64,000 bases of DNA from Caldicellulosiruptor bescii DSM 6725 (GCF_000022325.1 NC_012034.1:2045501-2109500), one strand, 5' to 3'; counted from the stretch's first letter, positions 52,213 to 61,917 are shown. The notes: generated by a model not told the origin, from the sequence alone. Translations and numbers: made by a program.

Positions 52213-52629
52213 CTATTCTTGATCTGTACTCAAAATTTCTACGTCAAGTCGTGAAAAATGTTTCTTATCAAAAGTGAATATCTTGTTGTTCCCCAACTTT
52301 GCCATGTGATGAGAAAGATATGCATCAATGAAATCAACATTGCTTTCTCTGTAACTTTTGAGTGCAAAAAGAACAACATCCCCTTCCTCTGCTTCAATAC
52401 TATCAGAGCATATGAAAGCACTTAGAACATCAGCTATCTCCCTCCTTGGTGTCTTATAAAACGACTCAAGAGTCCATACAACCTCTGCAATCGTGATTGG
52501 GGCAACAAGCAGTTTTAACTTCCCCTGCTCCGCTTCAAGCATAATCTTCTGAGCTTTTCGAAAAAACTCCTCGTGGTCCTTCAGAAGATATCTCAAAATA
52601 ATATTTGCATCAATCCAAACTTTTTTCAT
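52213..52629 (-). CDS. vapC: PIN-domain toxin, VapC-like
   Basis: 138 residues from ATG at 52627-52629 after AAAGGGG. MKKVWIDANIILRYLLKD holds the first Asp, ITIAEVVWTLESF the Glu, VDFIDAYLSHHM a second Asp and IFTFDKKHF a third acidic group, as in PIN nucleases. It is paired with an AbrB-type antitoxin that overlaps it. VapC toxins cleave tRNA or rRNA; the target is unknown. Confidence 0.85.
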   Translation of the reverse strand: MKKVWIDANIILRYLLKDHEEFFRKAQKIMLEAEQGKLKLLVAPITIAEVVWTLESFYKTPRREIADVLSAFICSDSIEAEEGDVVLFALKSYRESNVDFIDAYLSHHMAKLGNNKIFTFDKKHFSRLDVEILSTDQE

Positions 52630-52895
52630 TACTGCGTCCCCTTTACTCTTTTGTTTACCCACATTTCTTTTGTGCTATTTGCTTCATGTTCCAAGTCCGT
52701 GAATGCAACTGATGACTTCAGAGAACCGCCCAACTCTGATAGTTTTCGCCTCTTTATCACTTCAATTACAACTTTGCCATCGTCCTGCATCGTGAAAAGT
52801 ACGGTGTCCCCTATCTCCCCACCAATAACTTTCCTTATCTCAGCTGGTAGTTGTACCTGACCCCTTCCAGTAATCTTTGACGTTGCCTGTATCAT
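52629..52895 (-). CDS. vapB: AbrB/MazE-like antitoxin
   Basis: 88 residues. ATSKITGRGQVQLPAEIRKV and IGDTVLFTMQDDGKVVIE form a swapped-hairpin AbrB DNA-binding fold. The C-terminal tail (residues 45-88) would wrap the toxin. The stop overlaps the toxin start (ATGA), typical of toxin-antitoxin modules. It likely autoregulates. Confidence 0.82.
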   Translation of the reverse strand: MIQATSKITGRGQVQLPAEIRKVIGGEIGDTVLFTMQDDGKVVIEVIKRRKLSELGGSLKSSVAFTDLEHEANSTKEMWVNKRVKGTQ

Positions 52896-53016
52896 CTAAA
52901 ACACCTCTTCGCCAATTACTCTAATCATATTATAATTCATGAAGTTTAAAATTTCAATGAGTAGATACATTATTCAGTGAATACTGAAAAAATTAATAAC
53001 TACAGGAAAAAGAATT

Positions 53017-53136
53017 TTAGTTCTCCTGCCGGACAAATGTCTTAGCGATATTGAGCAACATTTTAATTTTATCGCCATCGAGAGTCTTCACAATTGAGAA
53101 CAATTCGACAGCTTCTGGTGGCAAATCATCATACAT
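53017..53136 (-). CDS. Short protein downstream of the helicase
   Basis: 39 residues: MYDDLPPEAVELFSIVKTLD, then GDKIKMLLNIAKTFVRQEN. The start ATG is 6 bp after the helicase stop and has a weak AGGA. It is amphipathic and could be a small partner. No family recognised. Confidence 0.4.
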   Translation of the reverse strand: MYDDLPPEAVELFSIVKTLDGDKIKMLLNIAKTFVRQEN

Positions 53137-53141
53137 GTTTC

Positions 53142-55580
53142 CTAAGCAAAAATCTTGTTGACCAGATCTTTTTCTGTGGTATACTCAATCACTTTTTCAC
53201 CTAGTTCTTCTAAGAGTGTATCAAAATATTTATGCTTTCCCCACAGGTCTTTATCACCTATTACTATGACTCTATATTTAGCTCTGGTCAGCGCCACATT
53301 TAAAATATTCGGTTCTGAAGATGCCCATCTTACAGCTCCTTCATTACTTTCATCGGCACCAAGGCATATGATTACATTGTTGGCTTGCTTGCCCTGAAAA
53401 CTGTGAATTGTGCCAACTATTTCATTAACTATATTCTCCCATTCTTCTTTCTTTAAATTTGTGTTATACAGAGGCATTCTTTTCAGTATAGAAGATATAC
53501 TACTTTTGACTGCTTTAAAAGGCGAAATGATAAAAAGCTCTTCTGTTAATTTAACCTCATTTTGAGTTGTCAAGGTTCGCTGCAAAAATTCTTGTACGAT
53601 AGCTTTCACTACTTTTCCCTGTTCTCTTACATAATGCTTGTAAACACACTTACCCTTTACATCTACCCAGAAGCTATCTTTAAAAACAGTTTGCAATCCT
53701 TCAGGTTTATTCACATCAAAAATCATAAGGTTTTTATAAGCAATTCTATTCGCTACTGTAAACATTGGTTCCGTACAACGCTTATGTACTCTCAGAGGAC
53801 ACCCAACCCACATATCGCCAATCTTTGCACCGAATTTGTTGGCTCTATCGGCTACAATTTGTACGGAATCAGTTTCAGTTATACGTGGTGTACTGGAATT
53901 ACTGTCTTCCTGTCTCCATTTGAAAATCCCATATGCTTTGAACACATCATTAATAACAAATGGTGGTATTTTAACAACAGGTGGAATTTGTAGAGGGTCT
54001 CCCACTATTATTGCTCTTTTACTTCTGAGGAGTGCGCCGATAAAATGCTGGGGTAGTGCCTGCCCAGCCTCATCAACAATCAGCCAGTCAATGATTTCGT
54101 CGTCAACATCTTTAAACATATTGCTCAGCGACGCAAATGTTGTTGAGACAACTGGAACAATCATAAAGAAAGTATGCCACAGTTCTTTTGCCTTTTCTGC
54201 AGGCAGTGATTCGTTTTTTCTCATATATTTAATGAATTTTTCTAAATTCTCCCCGAACTTCTCTTTGTTTGCAGCAATAGCTGCCTGATGTAACTGAAGA
54301 GCTCTTGCAAAAACTTCATTGCGTATATCATTGAGATACCTGCTCATCCATGGAGATGATTTGTGAATTTCGTGCTCATTTTGGGACCAGAACTCTGAGG
54401 AAGGAAGTTTCATGTCATCGGGAAAATATCTGGCAAAAAATTTTTTTAGGCAAATCTTCCCCGCAGCAGCTATCATACGGGTAAATTTAAACCTGTTTTC
54501 TTCGAGTTTCAGAAAAAGTTCCATAGTCCTGTAAAGTTTCTGGACATGTCTAAACTTCTTGAAGACATGATTGAAACTTCTTTTACACTGTTCCCACTTG
54601 ACTGGCGGTATAGAAGAAAATAATTCATTAATATACTTTTCCAGAGCACTGAAAAACTTTTCTCTGTTTTCTTTTTTACCCAAAACTGCTGAAATCAATG
54701 CCCAGCATTGCTGCCCATTTTCAACTGATACTAAAGATTCAGTTTTCTCACTGCTTTCATTGTTTTCCCCTCTGTAGTCGTATACCAGTTCGGCTCCATC
54801 TTTGAAATAATGGAGTTCATATTTTTCAAGACAGGATTGGTCAACTGAATTTAGAACTGGTATTTCTTTGGTGACATTTTCCACAGCTTTGTTGTTGGCA
54901 GAAGCAACTACAATATTGAAGTTTTTTAAAGCGGAATTGACAGAATTTACATCACCCACGAGCCCTTAAAATAATTCTTCTGGCGAGCGAAACTTAGCAA
55001 GTTCAAGCGCTCTGAGTGTAATGATATTGGCTATGATATCTTTTAGAAGAGTAGTTTTACCGGTACCCGGTGGACCGTTAACTGAAAATATTTTCTCAGT
55101 TTCGATTGTGCTGAAAATGAGGTTAACAGCTATTTGTTGCATAAGGTTCAAATTTATCTTTTCAGGATGTATCCATCTGGCAGGGGTTATATATCTGGCA
55201 GCGGTGTATTTTTTAAGGTTTGATAGTTCTGTAAGGTCTTCTTTTTGCTGTTACTCAGTAAAGAAGCGAAACAAGACAGGGTTTAGATTATCATTCTCAA
55301 GGCGTTTAAGTGCTTCTTCAATGTCTTTTAGATAAAAACTGGCAAAAAGGTCTTGCAGTGGCGTTTCAATTTCTTCCTCTATTTCGTTTTCTATCTCGAC
55401 TTTTCTTCTTTGTTCGTGTTGTTTGCCTTTTTTGGAATTAAGCCATGTAACACCGAATGAATTTGTAAATTCTTTGTTCCTGACTGGATAAATATCGTAA
55501 CAAAATTTCTGGAGTAAATTCATATAGATTTCTCTAATATTTTTCTGATTTTTAATTAACTGTTCAAAAGTATCTTTCAA
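53142..55580 (-). pseudogene. SF1 (UPF1/Dna2-like) helicase interrupted by two in-frame stops
   Basis: One continuous frame of 812 codons from TTG at 55580. Motifs: Walker [18 protein letters not shown], motif II VDEAGQALPQHF with VGDPLQIPPV, motif V/VI IVGTIHSFQGKQANNV and NVALTRAKYRVIVIGD. TAA stops are at 55251-55253 and 54966-54968; all other sequence is in frame and intact. It may be a recent pseudogene, or the stops may be sequencing errors. The order is RHH gene, 158-residue protein, helicase. A defence or mobile-element role is possible. Confidence 0.75.
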
Positions 55581-56053
55581 GTTTTGAGCAAACTCTGTAA
55601 ATTTTTACCAAGATCATAATCTTCAGTTTGCTTTTCTTCATCTTTTTTCTCCGCAGTTTCTGACAGCCTTCTTTTGTTTGTATTTTCCAGTTCCAGTTGT
55701 TTAAGAGCCCACAAAGTTGAAGAAATTTTTAAACTGTCATCTTTATATTTCCCGTTCTCATCAATATCGAAATAGAACCAGTAAAGTTTTTGTTTTCTGT
55801 TTTGTTTTTCATCTTCTTTTTCGGGATGGTCATATTGCTGGTTATAAATTTTTTCAAAAGCCTCTTTTACTTCCTGGTAATCATAAATTCCAAGATAGAC
55901 TCTGCAATCTGTGAAATAGTTAGGACTCCAGATTTCAGTAAAGTCGTTTATAAAAACTCCATTGGGAATAGGAGCAGGCTGCAACAATTCAAGTTTCTGG
56001 TATGCCAGCAGTATTCTTTTCATCTCATCTTTTGCAATTGTATTTATCATCCT
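55577..56053 (-). CDS. Protein upstream of the helicase, unrecognised
   Basis: 158 residues from ATG at 56051-56053 after AAAGGAG. MINTIAKDEMKRILLAYQKL and FTEIWSPNYFTDCRVYLGIY are seen; the C-terminal part is Glu/Lys-rich and probably coiled coil. Its stop overlaps the helicase start (TTGA). No known family; likely partner of the helicase. Confidence 0.6.
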   Translation of the reverse strand, partial: RMINTIAKDEMKRILLAYQKLELLQPAPIPNGVFINDFTEIWSPNYFTDCRVYLGIYDYQEVKEAFEKIYNQQYDHPEKEDEKQNRKQKLYWFYFDIDENGKYKDDSLKISSTLWALKQLELENTNKRRLSETAEKKDEEKQTEDYDLGKNLQSLLKT

Positions 56054-56127
56054 GCCAACTCCTTTCGTTACTTGCAAACTATGATTTTGAATTATTTTTC
56101 TGGTATGCATTATCCGGAAGATAAAAG

Positions 56128-56313
56128 TCATTCAGTATTTTCTTCTTCAATTTTTATCTCACCGTGCTCAGCTTCAAATTCTTCGACACACTGTTGAATC
56201 AAATATTCAATTTGAGCATTAATTGAGCGTTTATTTTTCTCGGCGATTACTCTAATCTTATCAAGCAAAGTTTCATCTATTCGTAATGTATATGCTTTCT
56301 TATAGTCAGCCAT
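56128..56313 (-). CDS. Ribbon-helix-helix (Arc-like) DNA-binding protein
   Basis: 61 residues: YKKAYTLRIDETLLDKIRVI and KRSINAQIEYLIQQCVEEF fit the beta-helix-helix Arc/MetJ fold. Tail GEIKIEEENTE is acidic. Probably the autoregulator of the helicase operon. Starts 75 bp upstream of the next gene. Confidence 0.78.
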   Translation of the reverse strand: MADYKKAYTLRIDETLLDKIRVIAEKNKRSINAQIEYLIQQCVEEFEAEHGEIKIEEENTE

Positions 56314-57371
56314 TTTATCACCTCATATCTATTCTGATATCAAAATTATATCAAAATGCCAACAACATAAAATAGTTGCAATATGACATTAAAATATAGT
56401 TGACTACAAAATAATATCATGCTATAGTCATAAGCAAAGGCTATAAAATGATGTCATTATGCAACCATCAGACAAATAAGCACAACGGGGTGAGTTAAAA
56501 AATGTAGTTACAATATATTACAGCTATACAATATGCGCTATGAAATGGAAACAGAAAATTCTTGACAAGTCTCACCTAAACTAATACATACTCTTACTTT
56601 TGCCTCTTTAGCATTCCTGCAGCTCCTCAAAGGTGTTGAATCTGTAGCACAAACCTTCGTCTCAGGATCCATTTCTCTCACTAAAATCCTTTCTATGCCT
56701 TTTATGTATTTATCTTCAATTATCTTTGCATATTTCGAAAAAATGAATGATCTGTACTTTTCTCTATCACTATCGCTTGTTTAAATTCTTTATCCTCATT
56801 TATCTTGCATTCTAATTCCCTGAAACTGGTTATCCGGTTCTTCCCTTTGGAAACAAAGCAAACTATTATTTGATGTAGCTTGTATTTTTGGGTTTTCCTC
56901 TCTTACTATTTTTTAGTTTTATCCCTGATGTCTTGATTGCTTTCTCTCAATTATCATCAAAATCTTCAAAAATTTTGCTTTTGTGGTTTAATAAAAATGG
57001 TACTTGTCATTTTCCTTATGTCTTCTTTTGGAGTGTTCATCATAATTTTTAACGCAAGGAGGATAGCTTTTTATCTATACTCTATTTATTGTTTATTCTG
57101 TTAATTTATTCTATTCGACAGGCTATATCATTTTTTAATTGCAAATTACAATGTTTTTATGGATACAGACGAGTAAAGAGTTATTTAGGGGTTGCTAGTT
57201 TTTCCGATATTCTCAATTCTAGTTACAGTCCCCTTTATGTTTTTTTGATGCAATTCTTGTTTGGTTGTATAACTTACTTTTTTACTTAGTGATTATTACT
57301 TGCTAAAAATTTTTTATTTCAAGAAGGATTTTTTGAAAAAGTGTCGAATTATTATAAAGAGAAGAAATATT
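56314..57371. other. Decayed mobile DNA and AT-rich spacer
   Basis: Holds a degraded transposase (56560-56890, separate entry). The rest has no real gene. A 66-codon plus-strand frame at 57089-57289 is hydrophobic but without ribosome site or family resemblance. Confidence 0.45.
56560..56890 (-). pseudogene. Degraded DDE transposase fragment
   Basis: Read in shifting frames on the minus strand, it gives SRITSFRELECKINEDKEFK, EKSTDHSFFRNMQ and DSTPLRSCRNAKEAKVRVCI, a pattern like the DST/DS(T)PL region of IS4/IS5-type transposases. Several frameshifts and stops are present. Confidence 0.55.
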
Positions 57372-57400
57372 ACTACTATGCTAACAAAGGAGTAGTAAAT
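57372..57400 (+). promoter_or_regulatory. Inverted repeat at the RpiR-type regulator's ribosome site
   Basis: TTACTACT (57372-57379) and AGTAGTAA (57393-57400) flank AAAGGAG, 6 bp before the ATG at 57406. It could be an operator for the regulator itself or an mRNA hairpin. Confidence 0.5.
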
Positions 57401-57405
57401 TTACG

Positions 57406-58248
57406 ATGGATATATTTACCTTAATAAGAACAAAATATAATACTTTATCTCAAACTCAAAAGAAAATTGCAGATTGGATTTTAGAACATGGAAATGAAAT
57501 TATTTTAATGTCAATAGGCGAAATCGCAGCAAAGTGTTCAACAAGTGAAGCTACTGTAATGAGATTTTTAAGAAAACTTGGTTTTGATTCATATCAGCTC
57601 TTTAAGGTAAAAGTGGCTCAAGATATTGTTGATGTGACTCCCCGAGCCGTTTATGAGGATGTAAGTAGTGAAGATAGTGTTAATGAGATAAAACAGAAAG
57701 TAATTCAATCTACAATTGATGCTATCAGAGATATAGATAAGTTAATTGAAGATAGCACAATAGAAAAAGCTATAGAGATAATGGCTAATGCAAAAAGAAT
57801 CTTTTTCTTTGGAGTGGGAGCATCAGGAGCAATAGCAAAGGACGCATTTCACAAGTTTTTAAGATTAGGCATAAATACCATATATTGTAGTGATTCTCAT
57901 ATTATGAGCATAATGTGTAGCCATATGACAGAAAAAGATGCCGTTTTGGCGATTTCACACTCAGGAGAAAGTCGAGAAATAATTGATGCAATAGAACTTG
58001 CAAAAGAAAACAAAGCAAAAGTAATTTCGTTTACAAGTTACCCGAATTCTACCTTGGCAAAACTTTCAGATGTGGTTTTTCTAAGTGCTACCAAAGAGAC
58101 TAAATTCAGATCTGACGCGATGGTTTCAAGAATTGTGCAATGTGTGATTATAGACATTCTCTATGTTTCTCTAGTTTTAAAGTTAGGAAGTGAAGCAATT
58201 GTAAATGTGAATAAATCAAGATTAGCAGTCGCAAAAAAGAAAAAATAA
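57406..58248 (+). CDS. MurR/RpiR family transcriptional regulator
   Basis: 280 residues. The N-terminal HTH_6 domain: YNTLSQTQKKIADWILEHGN, MSIGEIAAKCSTSEATVMRF and RKLGFDSYQLFKVKVAQDI. A SIS domain from about residue 120 has RIFFFGVGASGAIAKDAFHKF and AISHSGESREIIDAI, for binding a sugar phosphate. It likely controls the catabolic genes downstream in response to a phosphosugar intermediate. First gene of the operon. Confidence 0.92.
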   Translation: MDIFTLIRTKYNTLSQTQKKIADWILEHGNEIILMSIGEIAAKCSTSEATVMRFLRKLGFDSYQLFKVKVAQDIVDVTPRAVYEDVSSEDSVNEIKQKVIQSTIDAIRDIDKLIEDSTIEKAIEIMANAKRIFFFGVGASGAIAKDAFHKFLRLGINTIYCSDSHIMSIMCSHMTEKDAVLAISHSGESREIIDAIELAKENKAKVISFTSYPNSTLAKLSDVVFLSATKETKFRSDAMVSRIVQCVIIDILYVSLVLKLGSEAIVNVNKSRLAVAKKKK

Positions 58249-58258
58249 GAGAAAGTAG

Positions 58259-58288
58259 AGTTTCCATCGGCGTTTCCGTATGGAAACT
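58259..58288 (+). promoter_or_regulatory. Inverted repeat between regulator and dehydrogenase genes
   Basis: AGTTTCCAT and ATGGAAACT are perfect 9-bp arms, 12 bp apart, before an AAAGGAGG ribosome site. It may be a regulator operator or a weak terminator. Confidence 0.5.
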
Positions 58289-58327
58289 TTATATAAAAAA
58301 TAATCATAGCAAAGGAGGTATTTTCAA

Positions 58328-59425
58328 ATGAGTAAAAAAATGAAAATAATGGTAATTGGAGACGCAATGATACCGGGTAAAGATTTTGAATCAGCAGCTA
58401 AAAAATATTTATCTGATTATGTGGAAGAAATAATTACAGGAGATTGGGAAAATAATTGGGACAATTTACAAAGAAGAAGATTGGAAGTAGAAAAGAAAGG
58501 GCCCGAGATTGAGGAAGTAGTTCCTTTAATAAAGGAAAAAGGGCAAGATGTTTCAATGTTGTTTGGTTTATTTGTTCCCATTTCCAAAGAAACATTCAAT
58601 TACTTGCCAAAGGTAAAGATTATTGGGGTTTCGCGAGCAGGCTTAGAAAATGTAAACGTAAAAGAAGCAACCCAACGAGGAGTTTTAGTGTTCAATGTCC
58701 AGGGAAGAAATGCAGAAGCTGTTTCTGACTTTGCAATAGGTTTGCTTTTGGCAGAATGTAGAAACATTGCGAGAGCCCACTATGCAATAAAGAATGGCCA
58801 GTGGCGGAAAGAATTTTCTAATTCTGATTGGATTCCGGAACTAAAAGGCAAAACAGTTGGTATTATTGGTTTTGGATATATTGGTAGACTGGTAGCAAAA
58901 AAACTCTCTGGATTTGAAGTTAGAAGACTTGTGTACGATCCTTATGTAAGTGAAGAGGAAATTAGAGAATGCGGATGTATACCAGTAGACAAAGAGACTT
59001 TGTTCAAAGAAAGTGATTTTATTACTCTCCATGCACGCCTCACAGAAGAGAATAAAAATTTGGTTGGCAAATATGAGATTTCATTGATGAAACCAACAGC
59101 ATACATTATTAACACTGCACGGGCAGGTCTAATTGATAAAGAAGCATTAATAGAGGCTCTAAAGACAAAGAGAATAGCAGGAGCAGCACTGGATGTGTTC
59201 TGGGAAGAACCTATTCCTTCGGACAGTGAGTTGTTAGAATTGGACAATGTTACTCTTACAAGTCATTTAGCAGGAACAACCAAAGAAGCACTTACAAGAT
59301 CACCTGAGCTTTTAATGGAGGATGTCAAGAAGTTTATTGAAGGGCAGAAAGCAAGATTTATTGTGAATCCAGAGGTTTTGGAAAACCAAGAGTTCAAGAA
59401 ATGGCTGGAGGGTGTGAAGAAATGA
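58328..59425 (+). CDS. D-isomer-specific 2-hydroxyacid dehydrogenase
   Basis: 365 residues. NAD-binding GIIGFGYIGRLVAKKLSG, catalytic Arg in INTARAGLIDKEAL, Glu in ARLTEENKNLVG and His in LTSHLAGTTKEAL. It is longer at the N-terminus than typical phosphoglycerate dehydrogenase (about 310). In this operon it may oxidise or reduce a sugar-acid or its phosphate. Substrate is not known. Confidence 0.9.
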   Translation: MSKKMKIMVIGDAMIPGKDFESAAKKYLSDYVEEIITGDWENNWDNLQRRRLEVEKKGPEIEEVVPLIKEKGQDVSMLFGLFVPISKETFNYLPKVKIIGVSRAGLENVNVKEATQRGVLVFNVQGRNAEAVSDFAIGLLLAECRNIARAHYAIKNGQWRKEFSNSDWIPELKGKTVGIIGFGYIGRLVAKKLSGFEVRRLVYDPYVSEEEIRECGCIPVDKETLFKESDFITLHARLTEENKNLVGKYEISLMKPTAYIINTARAGLIDKEALIEALKTKRIAGAALDVFWEEPIPSDSELLELDNVTLTSHLAGTTKEALTRSPELLMEDVKKFIEGQKARFIVNPEVLENQEFKKWLEGVKK

Positions 59426-60267
59426 TGGTTAATCTTAATTCTATTCTTCCCCAGGCTCGAAAAGGCAAATACGCAATAGGTGCTTTCAACGTGTATAATT
59501 ATGAAACGATAAAAGGTGTAATTGATGCTGCTGCAGAGCTAAGAGTTCCTGTAGTTGTTGCATTCGGAGAACGTTATCTTGCCAATATGTCATTTGATGA
59601 AGTCTATTCGTTAGTTAAGGTAATGAGCAAAAATGTAGAAGTGCCTGTAGTTTTGCACCTTGATCATTGCAAGACTTTTGAAAATATAGTAAAAGCTATA
59701 AGAGCAGGATTCACTTCAGTGATGTTTGATGGTTCTAGCCTCCCATTCAAAGAAAATGTTGAAAAAACAAAAGAAGTTGTTAAAATTGCCCATGCGGTAG
59801 GAGTAAGTGTGGAAGCTGAGTTAGGTAGCATAGCAGGAGGAGAAGGAAGTAGTGAAAGTGATAATGAAGAAACAACAATATATACTGACCCTAAAGAAGC
59901 TGAAGAGTTCGTAGAGTTGACTCAAGTTGATGCTTTAGCAGTGTCTATTGGTACTGTTCATGGGTTGTACACGGGAGAACCAAAAATAAACATTGATATC
60001 TTAAAAGAGATTGCATCAAGAGTACAAATACCATTGGTATTGCACGGTGGTTCTGGCACGCCAGAAGAGATATTGAAAGAATGTATAAGAAATGGTATTG
60101 CCAAAATCAATATTAATACTGAGATTTCGATTTACACATTGGATAAAATAGCTGAGATACTCAACGAAAACAAAAATAAAGTTCATTTTTCGAATATTTC
60201 CTTAAAAGTTATTGAATGTGTAAAAGAAGTGACAAAGAAACATATAAAGTTGTTTTATGAAACATAG
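59422..60267 (+). CDS. Class II ketose-bisphosphate aldolase
   Basis: 281 residues. MMVNLNSILPQARKGKYAIG, GAFNVYNYETIKGVIDAA, zinc ligands VLHLDHCK, EAELGSIAGGEGS, GTVHGLYTGEP and VLHGGSGTPEE, plus INTEISIYT. It resembles Fba/GatY/KbaY. Cleaves a phosphorylated keto compound to DHAP or a related product. The ATG pair overlaps the dehydrogenase stop (AAATGATGG), so the two are coupled. Confidence 0.9.
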   Translation: MMVNLNSILPQARKGKYAIGAFNVYNYETIKGVIDAAAELRVPVVVAFGERYLANMSFDEVYSLVKVMSKNVEVPVVLHLDHCKTFENIVKAIRAGFTSVMFDGSSLPFKENVEKTKEVVKIAHAVGVSVEAELGSIAGGEGSSESDNEETTIYTDPKEAEEFVELTQVDALAVSIGTVHGLYTGEPKINIDILKEIASRVQIPLVLHGGSGTPEEILKECIRNGIAKININTEISIYTLDKIAEILNENKNKVHFSNISLKVIECVKEVTKKHIKLFYET

Positions 60268-60558
60268 AATTCATCAGAAAGTAAATTTTGCTTTAAAAAA
60301 AGGCGAGGTGGAGTGACAAAAAGGATTGTTGTATTGCCTAAGCGGCTGAATACTTGGAGATTATGATTTTTCAACGAGTCTCTCCACCTCGACTTATTAC
60401 TAAGCTTGTAGACAGAAGGGAGATGTACGAATTTAATTATACTCTATCCATGAGGAGGAAGGAAGACTTTTTTGAAGTTCTGAAGAGTTTGATAACACTC
60501 ACCTCGAGTGTTTATGCAAAAGGCTAAAAAAAAATAAAGAGTAAAGGAGGAATGGAAA
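60268..60558. other. Structured intergenic region between aldolase and permease genes
   Basis: CGAGGTGGAG (60304-60313) and CTCCACCTCG (60382-60391) pair over a 68-nt loop, and AACACTC/GAGTGTT (60494-60512) forms a small hairpin before the permease. A 26-codon frame at 60450-60527 has no ribosome site. Possible leader or attenuator controlling the second half of the operon. Confidence 0.5.
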
Positions 60559-61917
60559 ATGGTAACTGGACCTATGCTTTTAGTCATCTTCGTTCTTGCG
60601 ATGGCATTTGTGCTCGTCTCAATTATTAAATTTAAGTTAAACCCGTTTTTATCCTTAATTATTACCGGTATTATAACAGCGTGGTTGGTGGGAATGCCTT
60701 TATCACAAACAGCTTCAAACATTGCAGAAGGTTTTGGGAGTACTCTAAAAGGAATAGGCATTGTAATAGGTCTAGGTATAATTTTAGGACAGATTCTTGC
60801 GGAAGCAGGAGCCACTGAACAAATTGCAAATGGACTCATCAAAAAAGTAGGCTCAAAGAATTCTCCATTGGCAGTCAATATAACAGGTTTTCTGGTTTCT
60901 ATCCCTGTTTTCTTTGATGCAGCGTTTGTTATTTTGATATCACTCATCAAGCAAATCTCAAGAAAAACAAAAATTTCCTTTATTACTTTTGTAACAGCTT
61001 TAGCAGTAGGTTTGATAGTTACTCATGCAACTGTTATTCCAACTCCAGGACCAGTAACTGTTGCAAGCAATATGGGTGTTAATATGGGTGTATTTACATT
61101 TTACAGTATCATAGTTGCTCTTCCTGCAGCACTGATCGGAGGGTGGCTGTATGGGCTGTACCTTGGCAAAAAGTATCCTTTCACTGAAGATGAAGTCAAA
61201 GGGGATTTCAGAAATGAGGAACAAATTACTTCAAACGGAAAACAGCCATCATTATTTCTCTCGCTCTTTGTTCTCCTCTTACCTATTGTATTGATCCTTT
61301 TAGGTACTGTTTTGTCAGTCCTTCTTCCGAAGAATTCGGCTATGTCAGTGTTCTTTTCGTTTCTTGGCGATAAGAATATTGCACTTTTAATTGGTGTGAT
61401 AGTAGCAATATTGGCAATGAAACCATATCTCAAAGATTCTATAGAAAATGTTATTTCACGTGCGGCAACATCCGCAGGGATGATTTTGTTAATAACAGGT
61501 GCTGGTGGTTCTTTTGGCAAAATTATAAATGAAAGTGGTATAGGAAATTATGTTGTTGAAACATTCTCACGCATGAATATTCCGATGGTCGTTTTAGCAT
61601 TTGTTTTGAGTCAATTGTTAAGGGCTGCCCAAGGGTCTACTACAGTTGCATTGGTAACCACATCCTCTATACTTGGTCCTCTAGCTGCTAAATTGGGTGT
61701 CTCGCCAGTTTTAGTTGGTCTTGCAATTTGCGCAGGAGGAATAGGTTTATCATTACCAAATGACTCTGGGTTCTGGGTCGTTAACAGATTTTCTAAGTTC
61801 GATATAAAGAAAACTATGGAAGCATGGACAGTAGGTGGCACTATTGCAGGGGTAATAGCGTTTATTATGGTGTTAATACTTAACATATTCGCAAGCAAAT
61901 TGCCTGGTCTACATTAA
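60559..61917 (+). CDS. GntP-family sugar-acid:H+ symporter
   Basis: 452 residues with about 12-13 membrane helices. TGPMLLVIFVLAMAFVLVSI, SQTASNIAEGFGSTLKGIG, LGQILAEAGATEQIANGLI and LRAAQGSTTVALVTTSSIL are GntP hallmarks. It imports gluconate or a related aldonate. The start follows AAAGGAGG. Confidence 0.92.
   Translation: MVTGPMLLVIFVLAMAFVLVSIIKFKLNPFLSLIITGIITAWLVGMPLSQTASNIAEGFGSTLKGIGIVIGLGIILGQILAEAGATEQIANGLIKKVGSKNSPLAVNITGFLVSIPVFFDAAFVILISLIKQISRKTKISFITFVTALAVGLIVTHATVIPTPGPVTVASNMGVNMGVFTFYSIIVALPAALIGGWLYGLYLGKKYPFTEDEVKGDFRNEEQITSNGKQPSLFLSLFVLLLPIVLILLGTVLSVLLPKNSAMSVFFSFLGDKNIALLIGVIVAILAMKPYLKDSIENVISRAATSAGMILLITGAGGSFGKIINESGIGNYVVETFSRMNIPMVVLAFVLSQLLRAAQGSTTVALVTTSSILGPLAAKLGVSPVLVGLAICAGGIGLSLPNDSGFWVVNRFSKFDIKKTMEAWTVGGTIAGVIAFIMVLILNIFASKLPGLH

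Noticed and set aside
52095-52277. 60-codon plus-strand frame with FETIKNKAIKQVLKELI
   Set aside because: It resembles the N-terminus of ISLre2 transposases at best, then runs antisense into the vapC gene. Not supported as a gene.
57089-57289. 66-codon hydrophobic plus-strand frame
   Set aside because: No ribosome site, no family and located in decayed DNA.
49948-57371. Second copy of the tRNA-Arg 3' end (attR)
   Set aside because: I looked for GTTCGAGTCC-like repeats downstream through 57.4 kb and found none.
60450-60527. 26-codon frame before the GntP gene
   Set aside because: No ribosome site in front of it; the region is better explained as an RNA hairpin zone.
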